DNA of 64,000 bases from JBJXHC01 sp964538485. GTDB taxonomy: Bacteria > Bacteroidota > Ignavibacteria > UBA10030 > UBA6906. Within the stretch, counting starts at the first letter, position 1. Every line of letters begins with the position of its first letter. The position numbers were made by a program, and so were the translations under genes. The stretch is from NCBI GenBank assembly GCA_964538485.1, contig CAZIHJ010000001.1:32177-96176 (forward strand), written 5' to 3'. Positions 1 to 7,527 of this stretch are shown here, piece after piece. Below the pieces are notes generated by a model that worked only from the letters and a program-made list of their open reading frames with translations, ran no database searches and had not been told where the DNA came from.

Positions 1-996
1 CCGCAGTCGGAGATTCTTGAGTACCTGACGGACGAGGGGCGTAAACGGGGGATGGTCGTTCTTCAAGCGGAGAGCGAAGTTGCCTCGATTAACATGGTGT
101 ATGGAGCAGCTGGAGCGGGAGCCAGGACGATGACGTCGTCATCAAGTCCGGGAATCAGCTTGATGCAGGAAGGTCTCTCGTATATCGCCTGTGCCGAGCT
201 GCCCTGCCTTGTGGTCAATGTCAATCGCGGAGGTCCAGGCCTTGGGACAATTCAACCTTCGCAGGGTGATTACTTCCAGTCCACTAAAGGAGGCGGTCAC
301 GGGGATTACCGCCTGATCGTCCTTGCGCCGGCAAGCGTTCAGGAGATGGCGGACTTTGTCTATGATGCGTTTGATCTTGCAGACAAGTACCGGACTCCAG
401 TGTTGATTCTCGCTGATGGTGCACTGGGACAGATGATGGAGAAGGTGGAGTTCAAGGAATACAATCCGGCGGAACATATCCCGTCAAAACCATGGGCAAC
501 GGTTGGCAAGCCCAAGTCACGTGAGCGCAATATCATCACGTCGCTTCATATTCAGCCTGAAAAAATGGAGCAAATGAATATCCAGCTCCAGGCGAAGTAC
601 AAGGAGATCTCGGAACAAGAGGTCCGCTTTGAGGAGATTCAGACCGAGGATGCCGACTGTTTCATCGTCGCTTACGGGTTGGCTGCGCGGATCGCACATC
701 GCGCAGTGGAGCAGGCACGCGAATTGGGTATTCGTGTCGGATTGTTGCGACCGATAACGCTGTGGCCGTTCCCCCAAGCAAAGATCCGCGAACTTGCGGA
801 CAAGACCCACGGGGTGTTGGTGGTCGAAATGAATGCAGGACAAATGGTGGAAGACGTCCGACTCAGCGTTGAAGGAAGAGTGCCGGTCCGGTTTTGCGGA
901 AGAATGGGTGGTGTTGTACCATCGGCCGAGGAGATTGTGGCTGCTCTTGAAGCGTTGGACTATGAAGTCGCCAAGGATCATATCGGAGAATACTGA
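1..996 (+). CDS. korA: 2-oxoacid:ferredoxin oxidoreductase alpha subunit (KorA-like), 5' truncated
   Basis: The reading frame is open from the first base, so the gene begins upstream; 331 residues are visible. The product is the alpha subunit of a multi-subunit, thiamine-diphosphate 2-oxoacid:ferredoxin oxidoreductase, which interconverts an acyl-CoA plus CO2 with a 2-oxoacid using ferredoxin in the cytoplasm. The visible part has the pyrimidine-binding-domain signature (QAESEVASINMVYGAAGAGA, then TSSSSPG and NRGGPGLGT) and a C-terminal transketolase-C-like domain (LRPITLWPFP). It lies 1 base from korB, and korC follows. Substrate is not certain: 2-oxoglutarate is favoured by context (isocitrate dehydrogenase and aconitase downstream), but branched-chain 2-oxoacid (Vor) enzymes have the same layout. 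A ferredoxin-like delta subunit probably lies upstream of the window. Confidence 0.9.
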   Translation, partial: PQSEILEYLTDEGRKRGMVVLQAESEVASINMVYGAAGAGARTMTSSSSPGISLMQEGLSYIACAELPCLVVNVNRGGPGLGTIQPSQGDYFQSTKGGGHGDYRLIVLAPASVQEMADFVYDAFDLADKYRTPVLILADGALGQMMEKVEFKEYNPAEHIPSKPWATVGKPKSRERNIITSLHIQPEKMEQMNIQLQAKYKEISEQEVRFEEIQTEDADCFIVAYGLAARIAHRAVEQARELGIRVGLLRPITLWPFPQAKIRELADKTHGVLVVEMNAGQMVEDVRLSVEGRVPVRFCGRMGGVVPSAEEIVAALEALDYEVAKDHIGEY

Positions 997-997
997 C

Positions 998-1774
998 ATG
1001 GACGCACATGCTTCACAGAATATCAATGAGACATTGGAGTGTGTATATGAACGACCGGACACACTCACCGATACGAGGATGCACTATTGCCCCGGATGTG
1101 GTCATGGTTCTGCTCATCGACTGCTGATGGAGGTTGTTGATGAGTTGGGCATTCAGGAGCAGACGATTGGCGTTGCACCTGTTGGATGTTCAGTATTTGC
1201 CTATCAGTACATGAACATTGATATGCAGGAAGCAGCACATGGAAGGGCGTCAGCCGTGGCAACCGGCATCAAACGCATTCATCCTGACAAGTACGTGTTC
1301 TCATATCAGGGAGATGGTGACCTCGCCGCAATCGGTACTGCAGAGACCATTCATACTGCAAACCGCGGCGAAAACATCCTTGTCGTGTTTATCAACAACG
1401 GTATTTATGGCATGACCGGTGGTCAGATGGCCCCCACAACATTGCTCGGAATGAAGACGACGACAAGTCCAGCCGGCCGTACTACTGATACGGCGGGTTT
1501 TCCGCTCAAGATCAGCGATATGATCGCAATGTTGCCCGGTGTGTACTACGTGAGCAGGCATTCTGTGCACACACCGAATGCTGTCCGGCAGTTAAAGAAA
1601 GCGCTTACGAAGTCGTTCCAATTTCAAAAGGAGAAGAAGGGAACATGCTTCATAGAAGTTGTCTCCAATTGTCCCTCCGGTTGGAAGATGACCCCTCCGC
1701 AGGCAAACAAATGGATGGAGGAGAATATGTTCCCGATGTATCCCCCGGGCGAATTGAAAGCGCCCAAGCCATGA
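998..1774 (+). CDS. korB: 2-oxoacid:ferredoxin oxidoreductase beta subunit (KorB-like)
   Basis: The 258-residue beta subunit binds thiamine diphosphate. CPGCGHG lies near residue 30, the TPP/Mg motif GDGDLAAIG is followed by NNGIYGMTGGQ, and the C-terminal region carries CPSGWKM. The ATG at 998 lies just after the korA stop, so translation is probably coupled; the open frame extends upstream, but that part only overlaps korA. MTGGQMAPTT is shared by KorB and VorA-type subunits, so the motif does not settle 2-oxoglutarate versus branched-chain substrate. It works with KorA and KorC as one ferredoxin-linked complex. Confidence 0.9.
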   Translation: MDAHASQNINETLECVYERPDTLTDTRMHYCPGCGHGSAHRLLMEVVDELGIQEQTIGVAPVGCSVFAYQYMNIDMQEAAHGRASAVATGIKRIHPDKYVFSYQGDGDLAAIGTAETIHTANRGENILVVFINNGIYGMTGGQMAPTTLLGMKTTTSPAGRTTDTAGFPLKISDMIAMLPGVYYVSRHSVHTPNAVRQLKKALTKSFQFQKEKKGTCFIEVVSNCPSGWKMTPPQANKWMEENMFPMYPPGELKAPKP

Positions 1775-1850
1775 AACACCAGAGGAGAACGGAGCGCGGA
1801 AATAGCAGCCGCATATTCTTCTCTCTGTTCAGGATTGAAAGGAAACAGCA

Positions 1851-2402
1851 ATGACACACGAACTACTTGTTGCGGGCTTTGGTGGACAAGGCGTTCTCTC
1901 CATGGGGATGACGCTTGCGTATGCCAGCATGATTGAGAAAAAGGAAGTCAGTTGGATGCCTTCGTACGGTCCGGAGATGCGGGGCGGAACAGCGAACTGT
2001 ATCGTGATTGTCTCCGATAGACAGATCAGTTCCCCGATTGTTACGACCTTCGATACGGTCGTTGCGCTCAACCAACCATCATTGGAGAAGTTCGAAAAAG
2101 CTGTCAAACCGGGCGGGTTGCTCGTGTATGATTCCACAAACTGTATCGCCCCACCGCGCAGAACTGATATCGACATTCTTCCTCTTGCAGCGAGTGAAGA
2201 GGCGGCCAAATTGAATAATGCCCGGATCATGAACATGATTGTCCTTGGAGCGTTCATCGCACAGACTGGCGTTGTGGAAATTGCATCGTTGATGCATGCC
2301 TTGGAAAAAGTCCTGCCGGAACGCTATCACAATCTCCTGCCATTGAACGAACGAGCGCTGCGCCGCGGAATGGAACTGGCGACACATGTCGAGGCCATCT
2401 AG
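1851..2402 (+). CDS. korC: 2-oxoacid:ferredoxin oxidoreductase gamma subunit (KorC-like)
   Basis: The 183-residue gamma subunit opens with the family hallmark AGFGGQGVLSMG and contains MPSYGPEMRGG, both typical of the POR/KOR gamma domain that completes the CoA-linked 2-oxoacid:ferredoxin oxidoreductase. A GAAAGGA Shine-Dalgarno sequence lies 7 bases before the ATG. It follows korB after 76 bases without a visible terminator, so the three genes should form one transcript. Confidence 0.92.
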   Translation: MTHELLVAGFGGQGVLSMGMTLAYASMIEKKEVSWMPSYGPEMRGGTANCIVIVSDRQISSPIVTTFDTVVALNQPSLEKFEKAVKPGGLLVYDSTNCIAPPRRTDIDILPLAASEEAAKLNNARIMNMIVLGAFIAQTGVVEIASLMHALEKVLPERYHNLLPLNERALRRGMELATHVEAI

Positions 2403-2443
2403 CGGGAAGGTTATCACGTATCCACATCCGAGAGGAGTCTGCA

Positions 2444-2692
2444 ATGGAGGTTCAATGTATGCACACATGTCAGGGTCACTGCAATGCTCTCAAGGTTGCC
2501 GAGCAGATTGAGTTATCCGCAATTGAGGGATACAGCCGCTACCTCACGGAGTGCAACTATCCCGACGTGAGAGTGATATTGCAGGATATGATCGACCGGC
2601 ATCAGAAAACCCTTCAGTTTCTGCAAGGGAAGAAAAACGAGCTGACCGAAAAACTGAATATCCTCGACAACATCAATGACAGTTTTAGCTGA
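2444..2692 (+). CDS. small helical ferritin-like protein, function unknown
   Basis: This 82-residue protein is predicted to be almost entirely helical, with a short Cys/His-containing start (CMHTCQGHC) and a two-helix pattern of acidic residues, Tyr and His (IELSAIEGYSRYL, then DMIDRHQ) reminiscent of a half-ferritin/rubrerythrin fold. The ATG at 2444 is set by AGAGGAG six bases upstream; an internal ATG at 2459 is possible. It sits between korC and a second half-ferritin-like gene, probably in the same operon. A role in metal or peroxide handling near oxygen-sensitive Kor is only an inference. Confidence 0.55.
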   Translation: MEVQCMHTCQGHCNALKVAEQIELSAIEGYSRYLTECNYPDVRVILQDMIDRHQKTLQFLQGKKNELTEKLNILDNINDSFS

Positions 2693-2711
2693 AACGGCCT
2701 GGAGACAACGT

Positions 2712-2963
2712 ATGGCACATCAGGGCAATGATGTCGTGAATTGGAACGAGGTCTCAATTGAAGAGATCCTTGCGCTGGCAATCGCCGATGAGGAATACGC
2801 GCGTGACTACTACAAACACGCCGCTGATCTCGCCGGCAGCTTGCATACGCGACAAATGCTATTGCAGCTTTCTGAAATGGAACAGGGACATGCCGACCAG
2901 TTGCGAAAAGAGCTTGACGAGCTTTCCCTGCAACGTGAGATGGAAGCTGGAATGGCGGATTAG
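2712..2963 (+). CDS. half-rubrerythrin/ferritin-like protein
   Basis: The 83-residue product has two predicted helices with ferritin-like iron ligands: EEYARDYY in the first and EMEQGH (an ExxH motif) in the second. That is half of the four-helix diiron bundle, so a dimer would make the full site. A GGAG seven bases before the ATG at 2712 favours this start over the upstream ATG at 2676, which would overlap the preceding gene. It is likely an iron-binding or peroxide-reducing partner of the Kor operon. No rubredoxin-type CxxC domain is present. Confidence 0.65.
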   Translation: MAHQGNDVVNWNEVSIEEILALAIADEEYARDYYKHAADLAGSLHTRQMLLQLSEMEQGHADQLRKELDELSLQREMEAGMAD

Positions 2964-3017
2964 GACGGAGTGGATTCACACCTATTAAGTCCTATGCAGT
3001 TCACAAGGAGGTCCACC

Positions 3018-3608
3018 ATGACGAAATACATTGAACAACTTTCAAAGCTCGCTTTCTTGACATTGACGGGGGTCATCGGGAGCGTTGTTGTGGGATTGAT
3101 GGTGTATGGCAATGAGGTGTTTGGCATGACGCACATCGGCTTTTCATTTGTTTCATTCGGTTTGAGTGGCGCTTTCATCTTTGCTTTTTACCACGTTCGA
3201 GGTCTTTCGGAGACCATCACTGCTGCCGTGGTGACCAGTGCCTTGCAATTTGCCGTTGCCTCATCATGGATCACGCCACTTAACGCAGCGATCTGGTCCT
3301 TTGGAGTGAACCTGCCGCTCATTCTTGTTGCGCTCATTTTCGAACGGAAACTCTCCCCGTTCAGGCAATATAAGTTCATTGTCGTGGCATTGCTGTACGG
3401 AGTGATGTTTGTGCTGTTGACGCTGTTTGTCTCATTGTTGAGTGGTATGCAGTTGCTTCCAGCAACGGTGTTCCGACAAAACTTCGTGGATGGAGGGTTG
3501 ATCGGATTGGGGCTCGCGCTCGGGATTGAAGCGGGAGAAGCGTTGATCCATTCGCTTGAGCATCACCATTCCTTGAAGCATCACGGCCATATTGAGAAGC
3601 ACGCGTAA
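3018..3608 (+). CDS. integral membrane protein with His-rich C-terminus, unknown
   Basis: The 196-residue protein has about five hydrophobic segments (for example LAFLTLTGVIGSVVVGLMVY and FIVVALLYGVMFVLLTLFVS) and ends in a His-rich, probably cytoplasmic tail (HHHSLKHHGH) that could bind metal. AAGGAGG lies 6 bases before the ATG at 3018. I recognise no family. It is the last gene before the hairpin at 3644-3684 and probably ends the kor transcript. Confidence 0.6.
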   Translation: MTKYIEQLSKLAFLTLTGVIGSVVVGLMVYGNEVFGMTHIGFSFVSFGLSGAFIFAFYHVRGLSETITAAVVTSALQFAVASSWITPLNAAIWSFGVNLPLILVALIFERKLSPFRQYKFIVVALLYGVMFVLLTLFVSLLSGMQLLPATVFRQNFVDGGLIGLGLALGIEAGEALIHSLEHHHSLKHHGHIEKHA

Positions 3609-3643
3609 GAATCTGGCAAGAGGTCTGTCCGCTCTTTCTGTTC

Positions 3644-3684
3644 GCCGGGATGTATCGTGGGAAGTTTCCTTCAAGCGTCCCGGC
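3644..3684 (+). terminator. hairpin followed by T-rich run
   Basis: GCCGGGATG at 3644-3652 pairs with CGTCCCGGC at 3676-3684 (nine pairs, one G-U). The loop is long and contains a smaller GGAA/TTCC pairing. ATTCTTGTTGTT follows. It lies between the membrane protein gene and the isocitrate dehydrogenase gene, so it probably separates the kor operon from the next one. Confidence 0.5.
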
Positions 3685-3748
3685 ATTCTTGTTGTTCGCA
3701 CAACGTGCGCAGGATACAGTTACTCACACACATATCTGAGATGACCGT

Positions 3749-4873
3749 ATGAGCAAATATACTATTGCCTGGTTGCCCGGCGACGGAATAGGCAATGACG
3801 TAATGGAAGCTGCACGGATTGTACTTGATGCAGTGCACCTTGACGCAGACTACGTTCACGGCGACATCGGATGGGAATTCTGGTGTCGTGAAGGCGATGC
3901 TTTTCCCCGGCGTACCATCGATCTTCTCCACCATGTCGATGCAGCGATGTTTGGTGCGATTACCTCCAAACCGGTCAAATCAGCTGAAACAGAACTGGCA
4001 CCTGCACTCCAGGGCAAGGGCCTTGTGTACCGGTCGCCCATTGTTCGCATGCGCCAATTGTTCGATCTCTATACGTGCCTTCGTCCGTGTAAAGCGTATC
4101 CCGGCAATCCCTTGAATTTCAAAGAAGGCATCGACCTTACGGTATTCAGAGAGAACACTGAAGACCTCTATGCCGGCGTGGAGTTTAGTCCTGTTCCTGT
4201 TGAGTTATCCAGTCTGCTGACGAGTATCTCCAAACCGTTTGAAGCGTTCAAGAATCTATCGGGCGACGAGTATACGGTGTCCTGCAAAATCAACACCAGG
4301 AAGGGTTCCGAGCGAATTGTCCGGGCTGCATTCGAGTTTGCACGCAAGAACGATCGAAAGAAGGTCACTGTGGTACACAAAGCCAACGTCGTCCGCGCAA
4401 CTGATGGCATGTTCCTTGACGAAGCAAAGAAAGTCTCGCGGGAATTCCCCGAAATTGTGATGGACGATGCCAATGTTGACGCCATCTGCATGTGGTTGCT
4501 GAAGAACCCTCTCAGCTATGATGTCCTTGTTGCGCCGAATCTGTACGGAGACATCATCTCCGACCTCGCGGCGCAGATGGTCGGTGGGCTGGGCTTTGGC
4601 TGCTCGGGCAACATCGGCAAGAGGCTTGCGGTATTTGAACCGTCCCATGGATCCGCGCCGAAGTATGCAGGACAAAATAAAGTGAATCCCATTGCCACCA
4701 TATTGGCGGCAAAGATGATGATGGAGTGGCTCGGAGAAACAGAGAAGGCCGAGCGCGTTGAGCGTGCAACGGCCTCCGTGATCAAGGCGGGCAGAGTGCG
4801 GACCTACGATATGGGTGGGCACAATACCACGCGCGAAATGGCGGAAGAAATCACGAGACATCTGACCGACTAG
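3749..4873 (+). CDS. isocitrate dehydrogenase (isocitrate/isopropylmalate dehydrogenase family)
   Basis: This 374-residue beta-decarboxylating dehydrogenase should interconvert isocitrate with 2-oxoglutarate and CO2. The substrate region reads RSPIVRMRQ then DLYTCLRP, which follows the E. coli isocitrate dehydrogenase pattern (RSLNVALRQ) and not the isopropylmalate dehydrogenase one; the E. coli Asn115 position is Ile here. RENTEDLYAGVE also fits isocitrate dehydrogenases (isopropylmalate enzymes have RELTGG). Near the C-terminus HGSAPKYAG keeps the Lys-Tyr pair used for NADP by E. coli Icd, whereas the later Arg395 position appears to be Gly, so the cofactor is probably NADP but not certain. 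It heads the operon with the lyase, CoA-transferase and aconitase genes. Confidence 0.85.
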   Translation: MSKYTIAWLPGDGIGNDVMEAARIVLDAVHLDADYVHGDIGWEFWCREGDAFPRRTIDLLHHVDAAMFGAITSKPVKSAETELAPALQGKGLVYRSPIVRMRQLFDLYTCLRPCKAYPGNPLNFKEGIDLTVFRENTEDLYAGVEFSPVPVELSSLLTSISKPFEAFKNLSGDEYTVSCKINTRKGSERIVRAAFEFARKNDRKKVTVVHKANVVRATDGMFLDEAKKVSREFPEIVMDDANVDAICMWLLKNPLSYDVLVAPNLYGDIISDLAAQMVGGLGFGCSGNIGKRLAVFEPSHGSAPKYAGQNKVNPIATILAAKMMMEWLGETEKAERVERATASVIKAGRVRTYDMGGHNTTREMAEEITRHLTD

Positions 4874-4885
4874 GTGGAGACAACG

Positions 4886-5803
4886 ATGAATGATATCATC
4901 ATACACGAAGTTGGTTTGCGGGATGGTCTGCAGATGGAGAAGCAAATCGTTCCTATGGCGCAAAAAGCGAAATGGGTCGAGCAGCTCATCGATGCGGGAG
5001 TGGATATCATTCAGCTTGGCTCGTTTGTTCATCCCGAGAAAGTCCCGCAGATGGCTGATACCGATGGACTGTTTCAGTATTTCACCAACATTGAACGACC
5101 GTCCGGCGTGATGTTCTCAGGTCTCGTCCTCAACGAGAAGGGATTTGATCGAGGTCTTGCGTGTGGAGTTGAGATGTTTTGCCTGGGTGTGTCCGCGAGT
5201 GAAACCCACAGCCGGAAGAACACCGGCATGTCGGTGAATGAGGCAACCGATCGGATCATTGCAATTGCACTACGGGCTATTGAAGCCGGGAGAACAGTAC
5301 AGGTGTCGGTGCAATCGGCATTTGGATGCGGGTACGAAGGCCACGTTCCACAGGAACGGGTGATGAGGATTGTTGAACGCTACTTGAATGCCGGACTGCG
5401 GAATATCAGTCTCGCCGATACTGCAGGTCATGCCACGCCGGACCAGGTGGAGAGAATGTTTGCATCAGTCATGGAATGCGACGAAGGCGTTCAATACGCC
5501 TGTCACTTTCATAACACATATGGGCTTGGACTCGCAAACGCATATGCAGCGATGAAGACGGGAGTGAAGTATTTTGAATCATCGGTCGGTGGGCTCGGTG
5601 GTTGCCCATTCACGAAGATCGCCGGAGGCAACGTCTGTACTGAAGATCTCGTACATATGCTGCAACGGATGGAACGCCGACACGATATAACATTGGAGGG
5701 TCTCATCGAGGTTGCAAAAGACATGAATGTGTTTTTCGATCGCGAGTTGCCGGGGACGATTTACAAGACCGGAAAGATCGTTGAGAATCACACTGTACAG
5801 TAA
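4886..5803 (+). CDS. HMG-CoA lyase family protein (possible citryl-CoA lyase)
   Basis: The 305-residue DRE-TIM barrel protein carries all HMG-CoA lyase catalytic signatures. These are VGLRDGLQ (Arg12, Asp13), HFH (His207, His209), the mobile-loop GGLGGCPF with Cys240, and Glu253 in CTEDL. The sequence matches the lyase branch and not isopropylmalate or homocitrate synthases. The known reaction is HMG-CoA to acetyl-CoA and acetoacetate. In this operon, between isocitrate dehydrogenase and CoA-transferase/aconitase genes, a citryl-CoA lyase activity is a reasonable hypothesis because citryl-CoA is HMG-CoA with the 3-methyl replaced by carboxylate. An ATG at 4886 with GGTGGAG upstream is preferred over the GTG at 4874. 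No other leucine-degradation gene is nearby. Confidence 0.8.
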   Translation: MNDIIIHEVGLRDGLQMEKQIVPMAQKAKWVEQLIDAGVDIIQLGSFVHPEKVPQMADTDGLFQYFTNIERPSGVMFSGLVLNEKGFDRGLACGVEMFCLGVSASETHSRKNTGMSVNEATDRIIAIALRAIEAGRTVQVSVQSAFGCGYEGHVPQERVMRIVERYLNAGLRNISLADTAGHATPDQVERMFASVMECDEGVQYACHFHNTYGLGLANAYAAMKTGVKYFESSVGGLGGCPFTKIAGGNVCTEDLVHMLQRMERRHDITLEGLIEVAKDMNVFFDRELPGTIYKTGKIVENHTVQ

Positions 5804-5822
5804 TTGATCCGGAGGGTGAGAT

Positions 5823-6290
5823 ATGCATTGTAGCTGTGGAAGTCCGGTAAATCACTTGGATGATTTTTGTCCGCATTGCGGTGCACTGCTTCTGGAAGAA
5901 GTTCACTGCAGCAGACATTCCCCGGAGAAAGCCCTTGGTGTGTGCATTATTTGTTCCAAACCCTTTTGTGCGACTTGTGGCGGATGGTTAGGCGGTCTCT
6001 TCTTGTGCAATGAACATCGTGGATATGAAGTCATTGAAGGAATGGCAAAAGTATTCGGGGGAAGTGACGGTGCACAGGTTGAGCATGCAAAGAATTGTTT
6101 GGAGAAAAGCGATTTACATCCTTTCTTTTTTTCTCGAAAAGCGACCCCTGGTCCCGACCACGCATTGTTCAGAGAGCTCGATGGTCACATCGTCGACGAG
6201 TACAAGGTCATGGTTCCGTGCAATGAAGTGATGAAGGCGGAGGATGTGTTGAAGAAATTGGACCTGGTCGAAATGGACAAAACAAGTTGA
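5823..6290 (+). CDS. zinc-ribbon / B-box-like protein with C-terminal DUF2007-like region
   Basis: The 155-residue protein starts with a zinc ribbon (CSCG then CPHCG), continues with a Cys/His-rich segment resembling a B-box (CSRH, CIICSKPFCATCGG, CNEH) and ends with a region resembling DUF2007 signal-transducing domains (two short beta-alpha units, about residues 80-150). It has no membrane segment. It lies inside the isocitrate dehydrogenase/CoA-transferase operon with 19 bases before it and its stop next to the following gene. Its role is unknown; regulation or assembly of the neighbouring enzymes is a guess. Confidence 0.7.
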   Translation: MHCSCGSPVNHLDDFCPHCGALLLEEVHCSRHSPEKALGVCIICSKPFCATCGGWLGGLFLCNEHRGYEVIEGMAKVFGGSDGAQVEHAKNCLEKSDLHPFFFSRKATPGPDHALFRELDGHIVDEYKVMVPCNEVMKAEDVLKKLDLVEMDKTS

Positions 6291-6307
6291 AGCGCCGAGG
6301 AGAAATT

Positions 6308-7507
6308 GTGACACAAGCACTGCTCTCAGGCATTCGTGTTCTTGATCTGACGAATGTTCTCTCGGGACCGTTTGCAACACTTCATCTCTCGTTGCTGGGA
6401 GCCGAGGTCATCAAGATCGAGAATCCTGTCGATGGTGACCTTGCGCGCAAGCTTGGCAGCGTTCCCGAGTTAAACGACCAACTCATGGGAACGAGTTTCC
6501 TCGCCCAGAACGCGAATAAGAAATCGCTCACACTGAATCTCAAAGAGACGGAAGCAAAAAAAATATTTCTGAAGCTTGTCAAAACAGCCGACATTGTGGT
6601 CGAAAACTTTCGTCCCGATGTTATGAACCGCCTTGGGCTCGGGTATGATGTACTCAGGAAGAATAATACGGCGCTTATCTACTGTGGCATCTCCGGCTTC
6701 GGTGCCACGGGACCGGATGCAATGAAACCCGCGTACGATCAGATCATCCAGGGACTCAGTGGTGTCATGGCCATCAACGGCGATGAGAGCTTGAATCCGC
6801 TGCGTTGCGGGTTCCCAGTGTGTGATACCGTCGGAGGATTGAACGCTGCGTTTGCCATCATGGCTGCCTTGTTCCATCGCGAACGGACAGGGGAGGGGCA
6901 GTTCATTGATGTGGCGCTTCTTGATTCCGTAATGCCGCTCATGGGTTGGGTGGCGGCAAACCTTCTCATCGGTCACCAGCAGCCGGTACTGATGGGAAAT
7001 GACAACTTCACTGCCGCACCATCGGGGATGTTCGTCACGAAGGACGGCCATATCAACATTGCCGCCAATAAGCAGGAGCAATGGGAAGCCGTTGCGGACG
7101 TACTTGGTGTTCCCGGGCTCACACAGGACCCTCGCTTTGAAAAGCGTGATGCGCGTAAAAGAAACCGGAAGGTTCTTACGTTATTGTTGGAGGAAAAATT
7201 GAAAGAGAGGGAGACAGCATACTGGGTGGAAACACTCAATGCAAAGGGCGTTCCTTCGGGTGAGATTCTTGGTCTTGAAGCCGCACTGGACCAGCAGCAG
7301 GTGAAGCATCGCGATGCAATTCAGTCTGTTCATGCCGACGGTATCGGGGATCTCAAGTTGTTCAATTTGACTGCAAAGTTTGAGAAGACTCCGGGGAACG
7401 TAACATGTGCTCCGCCGAAGCTCGGTGCGCATACAAACGAATTCCTTCGCGAATTGGGTTATTCCAATGTGGAGATAGAGCAGCTTCGTGAGCGAAGGGT
7501 TGTGTAG
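6308..7507 (+). CDS. family III (CaiB/BaiF) acyl-CoA:carboxylate CoA-transferase
   Basis: The 399-residue protein has the family III start (LLSGIRVLDLTNVLSGPFA, then GAEVIKIE) and the catalytic aspartate in RCGFPVCDTVGG (Asp173 from the GTG at 6308, equivalent to Asp169 of formyl-CoA transferase), followed by TGEGQFIDVAL. Such enzymes move CoA between organic acids, for example succinyl-CoA to malate or citramalate. In this operon citrate is a plausible acceptor. GTG at 6308 with GAGGAG five bases upstream is preferred over the TTG at 6287, which would overlap the previous stop. Substrate cannot be read from sequence. Confidence 0.88.
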   Translation: MTQALLSGIRVLDLTNVLSGPFATLHLSLLGAEVIKIENPVDGDLARKLGSVPELNDQLMGTSFLAQNANKKSLTLNLKETEAKKIFLKLVKTADIVVENFRPDVMNRLGLGYDVLRKNNTALIYCGISGFGATGPDAMKPAYDQIIQGLSGVMAINGDESLNPLRCGFPVCDTVGGLNAAFAIMAALFHRERTGEGQFIDVALLDSVMPLMGWVAANLLIGHQQPVLMGNDNFTAAPSGMFVTKDGHINIAANKQEQWEAVADVLGVPGLTQDPRFEKRDARKRNRKVLTLLLEEKLKERETAYWVETLNAKGVPSGEILGLEAALDQQQVKHRDAIQSVHADGIGDLKLFNLTAKFEKTPGNVTCAPPKLGAHTNEFLRELGYSNVEIEQLRERRVV

Positions 7508-7527
7508 CATATCAGCGAGTGTGTGCA

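Noticed and set aside
517..1068. Minus-strand frame of 183 codons over korA/korB
   Set aside because: Shadow of the well-supported kor genes on the other strand.
3749..4873. Reading the dehydrogenase as 3-isopropylmalate dehydrogenase (LeuB) of leucine synthesis
   Set aside because: The substrate region has the IDH pattern RSxxVxxRQ with CLRP and RENTED, not the LeuB pattern RELTGG, and no leuA is next to it.
4886..5803. Reading the lyase-like protein as homocitrate, citramalate or isopropylmalate synthase
   Set aside because: GGLGGCPF with the loop Cys and the SASETHSRKN segment belong to HMG-CoA lyases and not to the synthases.
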